A DNA stretch of 64,000 nucleotides from Psychroflexus aestuariivivens (GTDB lineage: Bacteria > Bacteroidota > Bacteroidia > Flavobacteriales > Flavobacteriaceae). Location: NCBI RefSeq assembly GCF_004010055.1, contig NZ_RQVT01000050.1, positions 62,001-126,000 of the forward strand, in the 5' to 3' direction. Positions 8,430-16,544 of this stretch are shown here, in pieces (position 1 is the first letter of the stretch; each line of letters opens with the position of its first letter). The notes beneath the pieces are model-generated. The model did not search any database. It saw only the letters and a list, made by a program, of their open reading frames with translations, and was not told the origin of the DNA. Both the position numbers and the translations under genes were made by a program.

Positions 8430-8934
8430 CCTGAAAGCTAAATAACGAACCACTATGAATAAGCCTACTGAAGTTTAAAAAAATCATTCAAGCCCTTTTC
8501 AAGGCTTTTATCTTTTTCAATGACTTGGATTTACTTAATTCAGAGGGCTCTAATTAAAGCTGATGGGTATTGAATAGCTTTTAGCTTTAATCGGTTTGAG
8601 ATTATAAAATGAGCTTATTCTCTAAATATTTATAGATAAAGCCTACATTTATCAATATATAACGAGTTTTAAAACATTTTAATGAAAATCAGAAGTATAA
8701 CATTTGCTTCAATAAATATGCTATGATAAAAACAGTAACACTAGATTTATCCAATTTCACCTTCATTGCATAAACTAAATTAAATGCATTCCAATTTCAT
8801 AAATTGAATTAAATATTCCCAAAACCCTGTATCACTATAGGTTTTAACTTAAAATAATACATATTTTTATAGCTAAATCAATATTAATCTCGTATTTTCA
8901 TTTCAATTTGAAACAAATACCTAAAACGATACAC
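8430..8934. other. intergenic, no intact gene seen
   Basis: Apart from the terminator-like hairpin at 8490-8510, this very AT-rich 0.5 kb shows no coding frame I can defend. Short imperfect repeats (for example GATAAA..TTTATC around 8636-8656) may be recombinase-site or promoter remnants upstream of the recombinase relic, but nothing definite can be called. Confidence 0.4.
8490..8510 (+). terminator. terminator-like hairpin after the SDR gene
   Basis: AAGCC (8490-8494) pairs with GGCTT (8503-8507) over an 8-nt loop and is followed by a T-rich tail. It lies 60 nt after the SDR stop. Confidence 0.55.
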
Positions 8935-9260
8935 ATGAAAGCTATTTATGTAGGATTTCAACGAGCAATCAAAAGACCGAACGTCAACTCACCAAGAGGA
9001 ATAATTTTGACCATGTTTATGTTGATGTCATCAGCGGTTCTGTTCCATTTGCTGAAAGACCAGAGGCTCAAAAGTTTTTAGATAGTAAGGCTATAAAGCA
9101 TATAACTATTAATGAAATCACAAGATCAGGTCGTAACTTATCTGATATTATAAATACATTACAACATTTTACAGCTAGAAAAATAAATATTCATATTGAA
9201 AACTTAGGCTTGGACAACAAAAAAAATTTCAACTTACTATCTTTTCAAGAAATAAACTAG
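8935..9260 (+). pseudogene. serine recombinase (resolvase N-terminal domain) relic, frameshifted and truncated
   Basis: ATG at 8935 begins 'MKAIYV' and then shifts frame. In the next frame the text is typical of a resolvase N-terminal domain: 'STSNQKTERQL', 'VYVDVISGSVPFAERPEAQK', 'INEITRSGRNLSDIINTLQH' and 'INIHIENLGL', ending at TAG 9258-9260. Adding one A after GTA near 8952 restores 'YVRISTSNQ', with the catalytic serine, so a 1-bp deletion explains the break. The protein would be about 108 aa: the catalytic core stops after the E-helix start, and the HTH DNA-binding domain is missing. It is non-functional as it stands. It marks past mobile-element or integron-like activity in this region. 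Confidence 0.85.
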
Positions 9261-9549
9261 ATTTCTATAAAAAGATGAATTCATAATAGATTGGCGAGTC
9301 GCTGATTAGTTGCTGCAAATTACCGTATTTGTTTTAAAATTAAATTACGGTTCGACCGTAAGATTATTACGGTTTTCCCGTAAAATCATTTCATTTATAT
9401 TGCTAATTGCTTCGCTAAAGCCTATAAATGTGTTTTTATTATTTAGAACAATTCTAATACGCTTGAGATGAAAGGAAATTTCACTAACGTCAAAAAAGTA
9501 TTTTAAACACTAAATAAATATTTGTTATGAAGTAATTTCAGTCAAACTT
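9261..9549. other. intergenic with paired palindromes
   Basis: The stretch between the recombinase relic and the convergent gene ending at 9550 holds the TTACGG paired-palindrome element (9345-9382), a CATTTATA/TATAAATG inverted repeat (about 9391-9430), and no coding frame. Confidence 0.5.
9345..9382 (+). repeat. TTACGG paired-palindrome element, copy 1
   Basis: TTACGGT-TCG-ACCGTAA (9345-9361) is a perfect 7-bp palindrome with a 3-nt loop. About 5 nt later TTACGG-TTTTC-CCGTAA makes a second hairpin. The same two-hairpin layout recurs at 36000-36038 with a few substitutions. It could be a small interspersed repeat or a paired operator; it follows the recombinase relic. Confidence 0.65.
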
Positions 9550-9903
9550 TTACTCTATATATTCTCGCTCTAGGAAATATTGAACAATAGCTTCTTTCAT
9601 CAAGACAGACTGTTCACCAGGCCGAAGTGCAGGAAGTTTGGAGATATTTTCGTAATGTGGCCAGCCATCTTCGTCAACAAAATCGAATTCATAAAAACCA
9701 TAGGGTTCTAATAATCTGCAAATAGCTATATGCATCAAATTGACCTTATCGTCCTTTTTGAATTTTTTTTGTGGTTGTCCCAATTCCTGAACACCAACCA
9801 AATAAATAATGGCATCTAAATCCATTAATTCGCCGTCTGCAAATTGATTAGACAACTTAGTTTGTAAGTCTTCCCAACGTGATTTTAATACTTCGTCTCT
9901 CAT
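9550..9903 (-). CDS. conserved hypothetical protein, 117 aa
   Basis: A soluble acidic protein with no signal peptide or TM segment. It begins 'MRDEVLKSRWEDLQTKLSNQ' and has the motifs 'LDAIIYLVGVQELGQ', 'KVNLMHIAICRLLEPYG' and 'DEDGWPHYENI'. It looks like a small flavobacterial conserved family without known function. It is transcribed divergently from cvpA; a TAACTTTG -7 box lies 8 nt upstream of its ATG. No function is proposed. Confidence 0.7.
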   Translation of the reverse strand: MRDEVLKSRWEDLQTKLSNQFADGELMDLDAIIYLVGVQELGQPQKKFKKDDKVNLMHIAICRLLEPYGFYEFDFVDEDGWPHYENISKLPALRPGEQSVLMKEAIVQYFLEREYIE

Positions 9904-9910
9904 AGTTTTG

Positions 9911-9918
9911 CAAAGTTA
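9911..9918 (-). promoter_or_regulatory. -7 box (TAACTTTG) of the 117-aa gene
   Basis: TAACTTTG on the minus strand matches the Bacteroidota TAnnTTTG -7 element, 8 nt before the start at 9903. No clear -33 TTTG was found. Confidence 0.5.
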
Positions 9919-9938
9919 ATTTCTTTAGCCGATTTTAG

Positions 9939-9946
9939 TATATTTG
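9939..9946 (+). promoter_or_regulatory. -7 box (TATATTTG) of cvpA
   Basis: TATATTTG matches TAnnTTTG and lies 6 nt before the cvpA start at 9952. It forms a divergent promoter pair with the box at 9911-9918. Confidence 0.5.
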
Positions 9947-9951
9947 GCGTC

Positions 9952-10482
9952 ATGAATGTAATAGATATTGTCCTTGGTATTTTTCTTATCATCGGTTTGG
10001 TTAGAGGCTTTCAAAGAGGTTTCATCATTGAGTTAACTAGCATTATCGCTTTATTCGCTGGTATTTTTGGTGCATTAAATTATGCTTACTTCGCAGAATC
10101 TTATTTTGAAAAATGGTTTGACTGGAATGAGAATACAATTGAAATTGCTGGGTTTTTAGCGACTTTTGTCATTATCTTAATCGGAGTGTCCATCATTGGA
10201 AAAATATTGACAAAGATAATTAATACCATTGCTCTAGGAACTATCAATAGAATTTTGGGTGGCATTTTTGGAGTCTTAAAAACTGGATTAATCATCATTG
10301 TATTATTGATGATTTTTAGTTTCTTCAATGGAAATAATCGTTTTATAGATAATCAAAAAATTGAATCGTCTTTGATTTGTAGTACGATGGCCGAGATTAC
10401 GCCTTTAATTTTACCATCTCTGGAGACATTTATTGAAAATAATCTAGAAGATGATAACATTTTAAATTCTGATACAGAATAA
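9952..10482 (+). CDS. cvpA: CvpA family membrane protein
   Basis: This 176-aa protein has four hydrophobic segments (about residues 3-20, 26-47, 65-88, 103-125), the usual CvpA/Colicin V production layout, with the typical opening 'IDIVLGIFLIIGLVRGFQRG' and a hydrophilic C-terminus. CvpA proteins are inner-membrane proteins linked to colicin V production in E. coli and more generally to envelope homeostasis; the molecular role is unclear. It is a single gene ending at a strong hairpin shared with the convergent carbonic anhydrase gene. Confidence 0.88.
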   Translation: MNVIDIVLGIFLIIGLVRGFQRGFIIELTSIIALFAGIFGALNYAYFAESYFEKWFDWNENTIEIAGFLATFVIILIGVSIIGKILTKIINTIALGTINRILGGIFGVLKTGLIIIVLLMIFSFFNGNNRFIDNQKIESSLICSTMAEITPLILPSLETFIENNLEDDNILNSDTE

Positions 10483-10483
10483 A

Positions 10484-10509
10484 AAAACCTGACAAATTTG
10501 CCAGGTTTT
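10484..10509. terminator. bidirectional terminator between cvpA and carbonic anhydrase
   Basis: AAAACCTG (10484-10491) and CAGGTTTT (10502-10509) make a perfect 8-bp stem with A/T flanks on both sides, between two convergent genes. Confidence 0.85.
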
Positions 10510-10534
10510 CAATGTATTGATAAAAAGATGTTTT

Positions 10535-11161
10535 CTATAACATGTTGACTTCTCCAGTTTTCAGAGAATACACGCCACCAACGATTTTGATATCACCGTT
10601 GATCTCCAAATCTTTTAGAATTGGACTTTTTTCTCGAACTCTATCCATGGTGAGTTTCACGTTTTTTTCAACAACAGCTTTTACAAAATCTTTGTTCGAA
10701 GAATTTCTTTCACCTGAGATTTCAACTGCATCTACTGCTGGTTTGATGTTACTCAACATAGATGTAATATTACCAAGTTCTACATTATCACAAGCCGCAC
10801 TAACAGCGCCACAACTTTCGTGACCGAGTACAAATACCAACTTGCTCCCAGCAACTTTACAAGCATATTCCATACTACCTAAAATATCAGTATTTTCAAA
10901 GTTTCCTGCGACTCGTGCCACGAAAATATCACCGATGGTTTGATCAAAAACTGTTTCAACAGGAACTCGACTATCTACACAAGACAAAACAACCGCTTTT
11001 GGATTTTGACCTCCAGTTGCGCTTTCCACTAAAGATTTATGGTCTTTATCATTGATTTTCTCTTCAACAAATCTTTCGTTTCCAGAAATTAAATCTTTTA
11101 AAACTTCATCTGGGGATAAATTTTGCTGCTCTTTTTTACTTATTATTTTTTCGATTTTCAT
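10535..11161 (-). CDS. beta-class carbonic anhydrase
   Basis: The beta-carbonic anhydrase converts CO2 and water to bicarbonate and a proton. Counting from the ATG at 11161 (208 aa), the zinc site is C61-x-D63-x-R65 and H114-x-x-C117, within 'VLSCVDSRVPVE' and 'VLGHESCGA'. An alternative ATG at 11173 overlaps the SulP stop codon; the 11161 start, one base after that TAA, gives the more usual N-terminus. It lies directly behind a SulP-family transporter. SulP-carbonic anhydrase pairs are a known arrangement in which the transporter probably moves bicarbonate. No signal peptide is present, so the enzyme is cytoplasmic. Confidence 0.95.
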   Translation of the reverse strand: MKIEKIISKKEQQNLSPDEVLKDLISGNERFVEEKINDKDHKSLVESATGGQNPKAVVLSCVDSRVPVETVFDQTIGDIFVARVAGNFENTDILGSMEYACKVAGSKLVFVLGHESCGAVSAACDNVELGNITSMLSNIKPAVDAVEISGERNSSNKDFVKAVVEKNVKLTMDRVREKSPILKDLEINGDIKIVGGVYSLKTGEVNML

Positions 11162-11162
11162 A

Positions 11163-12737
11163 TTATATTTCATTAATTAATTTATTGTCAACAGTAAAGA
11201 ATTCTTTGTAACTCTCAGGATTCTTTACGGTACCTATTCTAGATACAATTTTGATATCAATATTTCTATTTTTAGCTTTTATAGCGTATTCATCTAATAT
11301 CTCTAAAATATCGTAATCCAAATGTTTAGTTTGTCTAACATCTAGTTCAATAAAAGAATTTTCAGGAATTTCATTCAATTCTTTTATAATCGCACCTTTA
11401 TTAAAAAACGTGACTTCTTCAGCTAAAGTCATTTTAATGTGTTTACCATCACCTGCAGAATCTTCGACGTGAAGAAAATGAGAGTTTTTGTAACTATTGA
11501 TTAAAACTACAGTAATTCCAACTGCTAATCCAAGACCTATTCCTATTAACAGATCGCCAACTACAATCCCAATAATAGTGATAACAAATGGTAAAAATTG
11601 TGATTTTCCAAGCTTAAACATAGATTTAAAAAGGCTAGGTTTAGCAAGTTTGTAACCTACAATAAGAAGTACAGCGGCTAAAACACCGAGTGGAATTTTA
11701 TTCAATAATACTGGAATAAAAATCACCGCTAACAACAACCAAATGGCATGAATTATAGCTGAAGCTTTAGTTCTACCACCAGACTGGATGTTCGCAGAAC
11801 TTCGAACAATAACTTGGGTTATTGGTAAACCACCGATTAAACCAGAAACAATATTTCCGCTTCCTTGCGCAAAAAGTTCTCTATTTGTTGGTGTCACTCT
11901 CTTACGCGGGTCTAGCTTGTCTGTAGCTTCGACACTCAGTAAAGTTTCTAAACTTGCTACGACAGCTATTGTAATTCCTGCAACCCAAACTTCTGAATTG
12001 CCGATGACTGAAAAGTCAGGAAATGTAAGCTGACTAATTAAGTCCGAAGCATTCTGTGGAACAGGAACTTTAACCAAATTAGAATCAAGAATAGCTAGAC
12101 CTGAACCTTCTGGTACAAATACAAAGTAAAGTACACCAAAAACCACTGCCACTAAAGGTCCAGGAACTATGTTGAAAAACTTGTGTTTATCTTTTAATAT
12201 ATTAGACCAAACCAATAAAATTGCTAAACTGACTAAAGTTACAACGATTGATCCAATAGACATTTCTGTAAAAGCAGAAAATAAATTATCCCAAGTTTCA
12301 GAAATGCTGCCTCCTATAATTTTATAAGTATCTGGTAGACCTAAGGCTACGGTAAATTGCTTTAAAAATATAATAATTCCAATTCCGGCAAGCATACCTT
12401 TAATTACAGAGGACGGAAAATAATATCCAATAATTCCAGCTTTCATCAAGCCTAATAATATTTGAATTACACCGCCAATAATTACGGCAACCAGAAAAGC
12501 TTCAAAACCCAATGAGGCTATAGCACTTAAAACAATAACAGCTAATCCCGCTGCTGGTCCGCTTACACCAAGCGAAGACCCACTAATGGAACCAACTACA
12601 ATTCCGCCAACAATACCAGCAATTAATCCTGAAAAAAGTGGCGCTCCACTCGCAAGAGCGATTCCTAAACATAAAGGTAAGGCTACAAAAAAGACGACTA
12701 TACTAGCCGGTAAGTCTTTATTAAGATGTTTAAACAT
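11163..12737 (-). CDS. SulP/SLC26-family anion transporter with STAS domain (probable bicarbonate transporter)
   Basis: The 524-aa protein has the SulP transmembrane core over about residues 5-420 (many hydrophobic segments; the conserved 'PLCLGIALASGAPLFSGLIA' near the N-terminus, 'GLIGGLPITQVIVRSSANIQ' and 'GGRTKASA' in the middle) and a C-terminal STAS domain over about 430-520 ('NSFIELDVRQTKHLDYDILE'). The family exchanges sulfate, bicarbonate or other anions. Because the next gene is a carbonic anhydrase, bicarbonate is the likeliest substrate; that part is inference. It lies in a unit with the small exported protein at 12806-13105, 68 bp upstream. Confidence 0.92.
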   Translation of the reverse strand: MFKHLNKDLPASIVVFFVALPLCLGIALASGAPLFSGLIAGIVGGIVVGSISGSSLGVSGPAAGLAVIVLSAIASLGFEAFLVAVIIGGVIQILLGLMKAGIIGYYFPSSVIKGMLAGIGIIIFLKQFTVALGLPDTYKIIGGSISETWDNLFSAFTEMSIGSIVVTLVSLAILLVWSNILKDKHKFFNIVPGPLVAVVFGVLYFVFVPEGSGLAILDSNLVKVPVPQNASDLISQLTFPDFSVIGNSEVWVAGITIAVVASLETLLSVEATDKLDPRKRVTPTNRELFAQGSGNIVSGLIGGLPITQVIVRSSANIQSGGRTKASAIIHAIWLLLAVIFIPVLLNKIPLGVLAAVLLIVGYKLAKPSLFKSMFKLGKSQFLPFVITIIGIVVGDLLIGIGLGLAVGITVVLINSYKNSHFLHVEDSAGDGKHIKMTLAEEVTFFNKGAIIKELNEIPENSFIELDVRQTKHLDYDILEILDEYAIKAKNRNIDIKIVSRIGTVKNPESYKEFFTVDNKLINEI

Positions 12738-12805
12738 AAAAAAAATATGAATAGATACATTTTATAAAATGCACCTAAATTGTTAGACAATAAATAAGTA
12801 AATAA

Positions 12806-13105
12806 TTACGCAAAATTTATTGGTCTAACATCCGGAGGCGGAGAAACGATTTTTTGGTGAACAGTTTTAAAAGTTAAAAAATAAGGTAATTTAATTTCCT
12901 CGTAAGCCTCTAAAGCTCTAAAAACCAAAGACAAATCCTTATCTAAAATATATTCTGAAGTTGTAGAAGATTTTTCAGAATTTTCCTCTTCATTGATACT
13001 GAAAACAAAACTGATGTCCGCATCTTGATTGACCAACATTACCGCCGTTGGCGTGATAATAAGATTGGCAAAAACAAGCAGTACAACTAGAAGTTTGGTC
13101 TTCAA
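12806..13105 (-). CDS. small exported protein of unknown function, 99 aa
   Basis: It has a signal peptide-like N-terminus (MKTKLLVVLLVFANLIITPT), a short acidic linker ('INEEENSEKSSTTSEY') and a C-terminus rich in prolines ('SPPPDVRPINFA'). No family was recognised. It is encoded between batE and the SulP transporter on the same strand, 53 bp after batE and 68 bp before SulP, so it may belong to either unit. Its size and composition suggest a periplasmic or membrane-tethered accessory peptide. No function is proposed. Confidence 0.6.
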   Translation of the reverse strand: MKTKLLVVLLVFANLIITPTAVMLVNQDADISFVFSINEEENSEKSSTTSEYILDKDLSLVFRALEAYEEIKLPYFLTFKTVHQKIVSPPPDVRPINFA

Positions 13106-13158
13106 TTTTAGAAAATTTTATGCAAAAATAAATAATATTATTGAAGAATTAGCCTATT

Positions 13159-13908
13159 TCACAACTTCTTAATAGTATTACTTTTAAGCCAACCTTTTGT
13201 TCCATCGGCTAAAATAACTTGTTGAAAGTCTCTAAAATTCGATCCCAATTCTACTTTGGTGCCTTTGTTTAGCTCAAAATCAACTTCACTTTTGGGATTT
13301 GGTTCGGCACGAACCTCAACTTGATTTTCAAAAACAATAGCAAAATTTTCATCTTGTGTTTCTGAAAGTTGAAAATTAGCAAAACTAAAACTAGCTATTG
13401 CAAGTATGAAACTCAGCAAGCTTATTCCAAAAAAAGTACGCTTAGACTTAGATGAAATAGATTTGAAATATAAAACCAAAAATAAACCAAATATTAATGA
13501 AAATGCTATACTAATCCAAGCCCAAGACTGTAAGCTAAACCAACCTGTGACAGATTGAAAAAACTTATCGATTTTGGAAGTCGGAACTTCTTCTATTTTA
13601 TCTATTGTTTGGGTTTTGGCAATGTTCAAATTTTCAATTACATCGGAGTCGCCAGGATTGATTTGCAAAGCTTTTTCATAATGATAAATTGCATTGGCCA
13701 AATCTTGTTTTTTAAAATAGGCATTACCTAGATTGTAATACAATTCTGATGAGACTAAGCCTTCTTCCAAAATACCCTGATAAGCGTTGATGGCTTTTTC
13801 ATAATTCTCATCTGCATAGGCTTCGTTTGCAAGTTCGAATGCATTTTGACCTTGGGCAAAACTGCCGAGATTCATCAATAGAAAAAATATGTAGAAAAAC
13901 TGTTTCAT
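13159..13908 (-). CDS. batE: BatE-like TPR and SH3 domain protein
   Basis: A signal peptide (ending near residue 20) is followed by two or three TPR units (about residues 22-95: 'AFELANEAYADENYEKAINA', 'SELYYNLGNAYFKKQDLANA'), a TM segment near 125-145, a second near 155-175, and a bacterial SH3-like domain over about 190-249 ('VEVRAEPNPKSEVDFELNKG'). This matches BatE of the Bacteroidota aerotolerance operon. It is the last gene of the bat cluster, 2 nt after batD. It is probably an inner-membrane protein working with the Bat VWA proteins; biochemistry is not established. Confidence 0.85.
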   Translation of the reverse strand: MKQFFYIFFLLMNLGSFAQGQNAFELANEAYADENYEKAINAYQGILEEGLVSSELYYNLGNAYFKKQDLANAIYHYEKALQINPGDSDVIENLNIAKTQTIDKIEEVPTSKIDKFFQSVTGWFSLQSWAWISIAFSLIFGLFLVLYFKSISSKSKRTFFGISLLSFILAIASFSFANFQLSETQDENFAIVFENQVEVRAEPNPKSEVDFELNKGTKVELGSNFRDFQQVILADGTKGWLKSNTIKKL

Positions 13909-13910
13909 CG

Positions 13911-15668
13911 TTATAATTCTTTATCTATTTCTGAAATTACCTGGGCTGCGTTGTCATAGTCAGACTTCATATCTTCTCTTGCCGATGGCGTATATCTTGC
14001 CATTTCACAATCCTCAAGAATCCTTAAAAACTTTGTAGTAGCGTCCAAACTAACAGATTTGTTTTTCAGAAGTTCTTTGATTTTGTCTTTGCTCATTTCT
14101 GCTGTTTGAATTTTCAGCTTGGCTTTCAAAAAATTATGTAAAGCACGTTCCAAAGCTTCATAAAAGGAAGTGTTTTCGCCGATATTCTTTTTAGCTTCGG
14201 TCAAATATTTTTTTGCCAATTTGTTGGCTCTTTTCTGTTTCAACAAAGTTTCATCTGTTTCTCTGCTTTGAAATTGTTTCAAAATTAACATCACTGGAAT
14301 AACTAAAAGTGAAATTAGAAATAACACCCAATACCAGGTAGATTTGAAAAACTGACTATCCTCAATAGGTTTCAAATTGGAATTTAGTTTGATATAATTG
14401 AAATTATTTCTTGACGTTATTTTATTCTGAACAACCTGACTTTCATCACTTTCTGAAGTTGAAGTTTCTTTTGGCGGCACTGGTCCAGAATTTACTTTAA
14501 TATTTATTGGTGAGGATGTGGCCTTTTCGTAAGATTTTGTTCGTGGATTGAAATAGCTGAAGGTGATTGGCTTTATGACAAAATCTCCTTTGTATTCAGG
14601 AACTATTGTGTAATTCTCAGTTACGCTTCCACGCATACCACGTATAGTTGTGTTAATATTTTCTTGCCGTTCTGGATCATAAACCTCGAATGATGAAGGT
14701 GTTTGAATTTTAGGCAGTTGAAATAGTTTCAGGTTTCCTGTTCCAGAAACTTTGGTTTTGAGTTCAAAAGATTCTCTGGCATCCAATTCACTCTTATTGG
14801 CATTTACCGAAAAATTGAATTCGCCAACTGCGCCCGTAAAATCTGCTGGTTTACCTTCCTCTGGCAAAGGCTGAACATTGATGATTTTGGTATTGGCAGA
14901 AAAATCTTTTTCAACCACATCGTAGTGTCGTCTGCCGAAAAAATCACGTCGATTTGTAGGAACTTCAACAGAAACTGATAGTGAAAGTGGTTCTATCTTC
15001 AGCTCGCCTGTTTTTTGTGGATAAAGCACTGTTTTTCGTAATTCAACATATTGATAAGGTTCGCCTCCAAACTCGCCTTTTTTTACTTCCAAACGGTCAA
15101 TGTCGATGTTTTGACTCCAAAAGTTTTCAAATTTTGGATCATCTTTAGGTCTCCAGTTTCTCACATTTGTAGTTTGGCTAACATAAAGTTTGTACACCAC
15201 ATAAATACCTTCATTAAGGTATGGTTTAGATTTACTGACTTCGGCAATTAGATGAATGCCATCTGCTGCGGCTGCTCCAGCATCATTTTCATTTGGTTTA
15301 TCAACAGCAGCTGTAACCTCGATTTCAACTGGTGAGGTTTTATAAACATTACCATCAAAAGTAATTTCTGCTTGACCTATGGTAAGTTTTCCTCTTTTTT
15401 CAGGTTTTAAAGAATAAGTATAACTTTTTTCGAATGAACTTTTTCCATTCCTGTAGGCTTGGTTAATAGACTGCATCGGTCCGCCTACAATTTGGAATCC
15501 ACTGAAATTTGGCGGTCGAAAATTATCGCCATTTTCATTGACCTTGAATTGTACTTTGACCACTTCATTAATGCCGATTTTCTCCCGACTAACTTCAGTC
15601 GTAAAGCTAACTTGAGCAAAACTTGCCGAGCTAAAAAGTATAAATAAAAGTAAACATTTATATTTCAT
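13911..15668 (-). CDS. batD: BatD family protein
   Basis: This 585-aa exported protein has a signal peptide (ending near 'SASFAQ') and the BatD-type repeated Ig-like modules ('FTTEVSREKIGINEVVKVQF', 'FRPPNFSGFQIVGGP', 'KPEKRGKLTIGQAEI'), followed by a TM segment near residues 445-463 and a cytoplasmic coiled helical tail ('ALERALHNFLKAKLKIQTAE'). BatD is an oxygen-tolerance protein thought to be part of the membrane Bat complex. It lies 3 nt downstream of batC and 2 nt upstream of batE. The length is typical. Confidence 0.92.
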   Translation of the reverse strand: MKYKCLLLFILFSSASFAQVSFTTEVSREKIGINEVVKVQFKVNENGDNFRPPNFSGFQIVGGPMQSINQAYRNGKSSFEKSYTYSLKPEKRGKLTIGQAEITFDGNVYKTSPVEIEVTAAVDKPNENDAGAAAADGIHLIAEVSKSKPYLNEGIYVVYKLYVSQTTNVRNWRPKDDPKFENFWSQNIDIDRLEVKKGEFGGEPYQYVELRKTVLYPQKTGELKIEPLSLSVSVEVPTNRRDFFGRRHYDVVEKDFSANTKIINVQPLPEEGKPADFTGAVGEFNFSVNANKSELDARESFELKTKVSGTGNLKLFQLPKIQTPSSFEVYDPERQENINTTIRGMRGSVTENYTIVPEYKGDFVIKPITFSYFNPRTKSYEKATSSPINIKVNSGPVPPKETSTSESDESQVVQNKITSRNNFNYIKLNSNLKPIEDSQFFKSTWYWVLFLISLLVIPVMLILKQFQSRETDETLLKQKRANKLAKKYLTEAKKNIGENTSFYEALERALHNFLKAKLKIQTAEMSKDKIKELLKNKSVSLDATTKFLRILEDCEMARYTPSAREDMKSDYDNAAQVISEIDKEL

Positions 15669-15671
15669 CGC

Positions 15672-16544
15672 TTACCAGTCTTTTTCAGTTTTAGATTTTT
15701 GTCCTTTAGCTTTCTGAGCATTGATTTTCTCCTGAACATCTTTTTCTTGATTTTCTATGGCTTCTAACAAACGCTGAACTTGCTGAGGAGAAATTTGTCC
15801 TTGTTTTTGTTGTGGCTGAGAAGGTTGCTCTTTATCTTCATCGCCTTCGCCTTTATTCTGTTGACTTTCTTTTTCTTCTTGATCTTTTTCACCATCATCA
15901 CTCTGCTCATCTTGTTTTTTCTCGTCCTGATCACCGTCTTGATCTTGCTGATCTTTATTGTCTTTATTTTGATCTTTCTTCTCCTCGTCCTCGCCTTCTT
16001 GATCTTTACTATCTTGATCTTTCTCGTCTTTCTCTTTTTCGCTTTTATCTTGATTTTCGTCTTTATTCTCGTCGCCCTCTTCATTTTGATCATTTTTTTG
16101 ATCTTCTAAAAGCGACTTGGCATAAGCCAAATTGTAACGGGTTTCCTCGTCCGTAGGATTGTTTCTTAATGCACTTTTGTATGCCTCAACTGCTTTATCA
16201 TACTGTTTTTCCTCCATAAAAGTATTTCCTAAATTATGGTAACTTTTATGTTTCAAATCTTTATCTTCTGAAGACTCTATTGCATCTACCAAGCGCTGTC
16301 TAGCAGTTTCAACTTTATCATTTTCCATATAAAGTTTTGCAAAATTATAATCAATTTCTGCATCATTTTCAGATTTGGCTTGCGCCTTTCTATAAAGAGC
16401 TTCAGCTTCTGAAAAATCGTCAGAATTGGCTTGAGCTTCTGCCAACAAGCGTCGCACTTCTTTAGATTCTTCTGAAGAAGATTGAGCGCTAAGGCTAAGA
16501 GTAGCCAAAGCAAAACCTAGAAAAAATATAGCTTTATCTCTCAT
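15672..16544 (-). CDS. batC: BatC-like TPR protein with long charged tail
   Basis: The ATG at 16544 gives a clean signal peptide (MRDKAIFFLGFALATLSLSA). An upstream ATG at 16562 is possible but overlaps batB by 29 nt rather than 11. Three TPR units span about residues 25-145 ('AEIDYNFAKLYMENDKVETA', 'HKSYHNLGNTFMEEKQYDKA', 'ETRYNLAYAKSLLEDQK'). A low-complexity tail of about 95 residues made almost only of K, D, E, Q and N follows, then a short conserved helix ('QGQISPQQVQRLLEAIENQE'). The layout fits BatC. The tail makes long spurious frames on both strands. It is periplasmic and probably a scaffold for BatA/BatB. Confidence 0.85.
   Translation of the reverse strand: MRDKAIFFLGFALATLSLSAQSSSEESKEVRRLLAEAQANSDDFSEAEALYRKAQAKSENDAEIDYNFAKLYMENDKVETARQRLVDAIESSEDKDLKHKSYHNLGNTFMEEKQYDKAVEAYKSALRNNPTDEETRYNLAYAKSLLEDQKNDQNEEGDENKDENQDKSEKEKDEKDQDSKDQEGEDEEKKDQNKDNKDQQDQDGDQDEKKQDEQSDDGEKDQEEKESQQNKGEGDEDKEQPSQPQQKQGQISPQQVQRLLEAIENQEKDVQEKINAQKAKGQKSKTEKDW

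Noticed and set aside
6225-8467. A 13-bp identical sequence (ATGAATAAGCCTA) at 6225-6237 and 8455-8467 flanking the beta-lactamase-like and SDR genes, as if a target duplication or att site
   Set aside because: Exact 13-mers are expected by chance several times in an AT-rich 64-kb window; no element ends, inverted repeats or integrase accompany them.
15764-16156. Long frames of over 100 codons on both strands inside batC
   Set aside because: They are shadows of the K/D/E/Q-rich repeat tail; composition is one or two residue types and no start or domain makes sense.
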